Part shown: in pieces, positions 60,810 through 62,602 of the stretch
Numbering within the stretch: the stretch's first letter is position 1
Layout: each line of letters begins with the position of its first letter
NCBI RefSeq assembly: GCF_009695605.1
Contig: NZ_VUNQ01000019.1
Span: forward strand, 1-62,602
DNA length: 62,602 nucleotides
Source: Tissierella pigra
Lineage (GTDB): Bacteria > Bacillota > Clostridia > Tissierellales > Tissierellaceae
Direction of reading: 5' to 3'
Program-made: the position numbers and the translations under genes
Notes under the pieces: generated by a model
What the model was told of the DNA's origin: nothing
Databases searched by the model: none
Seen by the model: the letters and a program-made list of their open reading frames with translations, nothing else

Positions 60810-62491
60810 ACATCAAATTAAATTGGTTTAGAATAAAGAATTTTAAAGGGATAAAGGACTTGATTGTGGAGTTAAATGGGAAAAACATAAATATTTTTGG
60901 CAACAACGCAACTGGTAAAACCACCACTATGGATGCTATTAGATGGCTATTTTTCGACAAAGATAGTAACGATAATACTAAATTTACTATAAAACCACAG
61001 GACGAGGATGGAAAAGATTTATTGTATCTGGAACCAACGGTTGAATCAGAATTGTTAGTGGATGGGAAACCTCTAAAACTAAAAAAATCTATGGTAGAAA
61101 AATGGGTTAAAAGGCAAGGAGCAACAGAAAAAGTGTTTGACGGTCATACAAATAAATATTGGTTTAACGAAGTGCCATGCAAAGCAGGAGAATACAAAGA
61201 TAAAATAGATAGCTTAATCAATGAAAATATCTTCAAAATGATAACGGACCCATTATTTTTTAACACTAAATTGAAGTGGGAAGAAAGAAGAAAAATTCTA
61301 TTAGAAATATCAGGAGATGCAACAGACGAGCAAGTAATAGCTTCAGATGAAAGCTTATCAAGATTAACAGAGATTTTAAATGATAGATCCATTGATGATT
61401 ATAAATTAGTCCTTGCAGATAAACTCAAAGGTCTTAAAAAAGAAAGAGATGATTTACCTCCAAGGATTGATGAACTTACAAGGTCATTACCAAATGAAGA
61501 ACCAGACTATTCAGCAATAGAAGTTGAATTAAAAGGATATAAGGACCAATTAGCAACAGTGGAATTCCTAATGACCAATGCTACAAATAAGGCTAATAAG
61601 ATAACTGAAAAGTATCAGGAATTAGGCAAATTAAAAAGCCAATTAGAAAAAGTAAAAGAAAAAATTAAATCGGAATCAGGAGCAGATAGAAAAAAACTCC
61701 TTGAGAAGAAATCAGAATTAGAGAATGGGAAGTTTATTCTTCAATCAGGGATAAGGGAGTTACAATTAGAAGTTCAAGAGGCTAAAACTCGCCTAGAATC
61801 TAATTCTAAAACTAGACAAAGATTGTTAGAGGAATGGAGAAATTTAAGTGATAAGAACCTTGAAATTTTATCAGAAGAATTTGAAGTCGGAGAAAGGGCA
61901 ACAAATTGCCCTACTTGCGGACAGGATATTCCAGAGGAAACTATCGCAACAGAAATAGGAACGTTAAGAGTTAAATTTGAGCAGAATAAAAAAATCAAAT
62001 TAGCAGACAACATAGCTTTGTTAGAGAAAAACAAAGAATCGGGATTGGCACTCAAGATTAATACAGAAAAAATTAAATCCGATTTAGAGTTAGCAGAAAA
62101 AGAGTTATCAGATAAGGAATTTCAGTTAGAGAATTTAACGATATCAATTAATGCTTTAGATAGTGAAATAGTAAGGCCAATAGAAGAACCAGACTACACT
62201 AAATATCAAGAATACAACGAACTATTCGATAAAATCGAGCAGTTACAAGCTGAACTAGATAAACCAGTAGAAGATAAATCATCTGAATTATTACAAAAGA
62301 AAGCAGATATACAGCTTGAAATCGAAGCTCGTAATAGAGTTTTAAATGTCAAAGATGAAGTTGAAAAGAAAAAAGCTAGAATCGAAGAACTAAAAGCAGA
62401 GGAAAAGAGAGTATCTACTCTAATAGCAGAATTGGAAGGTCATAAATTCCTATTAGAGAAGTTCACAGTAGCAAATGTATTTGTCAACTGA
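60806..62491 (+). pseudogene. SbcC/RecF-like AAA ATPase, truncated by an insertion sequence
   Basis: A 561-residue reading frame. Walker A is GNNATGKTT near residue 34; a long coiled coil follows, with a zinc-hook CPTCGQDIPEE near residue 369. The usual C-terminal lobe with the ABC signature and Walker B is missing. The frame ends TVANVFVN, where an IS21-type end begins at about 62482, so the last residues are encoded by the insertion. It would have been a SMC/Rad50-like phage recombination or protection ATPase. Confidence 0.85.
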
Positions 62492-62602
62492 AAAGTGTAC
62501 CATATAATAATCGAAAACTGTACCACTTGGTAATGTAAACTAATTGGTTTCTTCTAACCATTCCCTAGTTTCTTTAATCCTATAAGAATCACCATTCATA
62601 TT
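62482..62602. mobile_element. IS21-family insertion sequence, right part beyond the window
   Basis: TGTCAACTGAAAAGTGTACC begins at 62482, and a second, similar unit GAAAACTGTACCA lies at 62513-62525. Repeated terminal units of this kind are typical of IS21. The element runs off the right edge. Confidence 0.75.
62540..62602 (-). CDS. istB: IstB-type helper ATPase of IS21, C-terminal end (partial)
   Basis: On the minus strand the last 20 codons read MNGDSYRIKETREWLEETN and stop at 62540. The NGDSYR pattern is typical of the IstB C terminus. The rest lies beyond the window. Confidence 0.7.
   Translation of the reverse strand, partial: NMNGDSYRIKETREWLEETN

Overview
The window is low-GC, AT-rich chromosomal DNA of an endospore-forming, anaerobic-type Firmicute. 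The gene order yqfC-yqfD-phoH-ybeY-dgkA-cdd-era-recO-glyQS-ccpN-ppsR-dgt-dnaG-sigA, a class-A RNase P RNA, the spoIIA and spoVA operons and the Clostridia-type protein sequences point to the class Clostridia/Tissierellia. A Tissierella-like organism is my inference; no species is claimed.

Layout. 1-17640: a housekeeping and sporulation core read left to right. It covers sporulation proteins, rRNA maturation, undecaprenol recycling, cytidine salvage, Era, RecO, glycyl-tRNA synthetase under a glycine T-box, CcpN and its PpsR partner, a dNTPase, primase, the main sigma factor, TrmK and a Nif3-type protein. 17757-18173: RNase P RNA. 18368-20035: an exported SLH-like/beta-propeller protein, followed by a small gene remnant. 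20457-32160: a GntR regulator and a catabolic operon with a complete ABC importer, a sugar kinase, an NagA-type deacetylase, an AgaS-type deaminase/isomerase, a PfkB-family kinase and a class II aldolase. Together these fit ATP-driven uptake and breakdown of N-acetylgalactosamine (or a close amino sugar) through tagatose-6-phosphate. One Gfo/Idh/MocA oxidoreductase in the operon has no obvious step.

32262-34115: an orphan adenine methyltransferase that closely resembles CamA, the sporulation-linked methyltransferase of Clostridioides difficile. Immediately downstream on the opposite strand is a promoter, a tandem glycine riboswitch and a terminator with no glycine gene after them, pointing at the 3' end of camA. 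This is the most unusual arrangement in the window. 34721-39315: cation efflux, NlpC/P60 hydrolase, NhaC-type antiporter and FolD. 39453-44235: spoIIAA-spoIIAB-sigF behind a near-perfect sigma-H promoter, then a small membrane protein and spoVAA, AB, AC, AD and AEb. 44245-52788: PBP1A (minus strand), YunB, HflX, a YigZ-type protein, a CoA-binding protein, a two-gene TauE/SafE exporter, NAD synthetase and YebC.

52825-62602: the left part of a prophage. It has an HNH endonuclease, tyrosine integrase, ImmA/IrrE protease, CI-like repressor, a divergent control region with four matching operators, a Cro-like protein, an antirepressor and a run of small early genes. It ends in an SbcC-like ATPase gene cut by an IS21-family element that runs off the right edge, so the prophage is probably defective. 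No tRNA gene or CRISPR array was seen.
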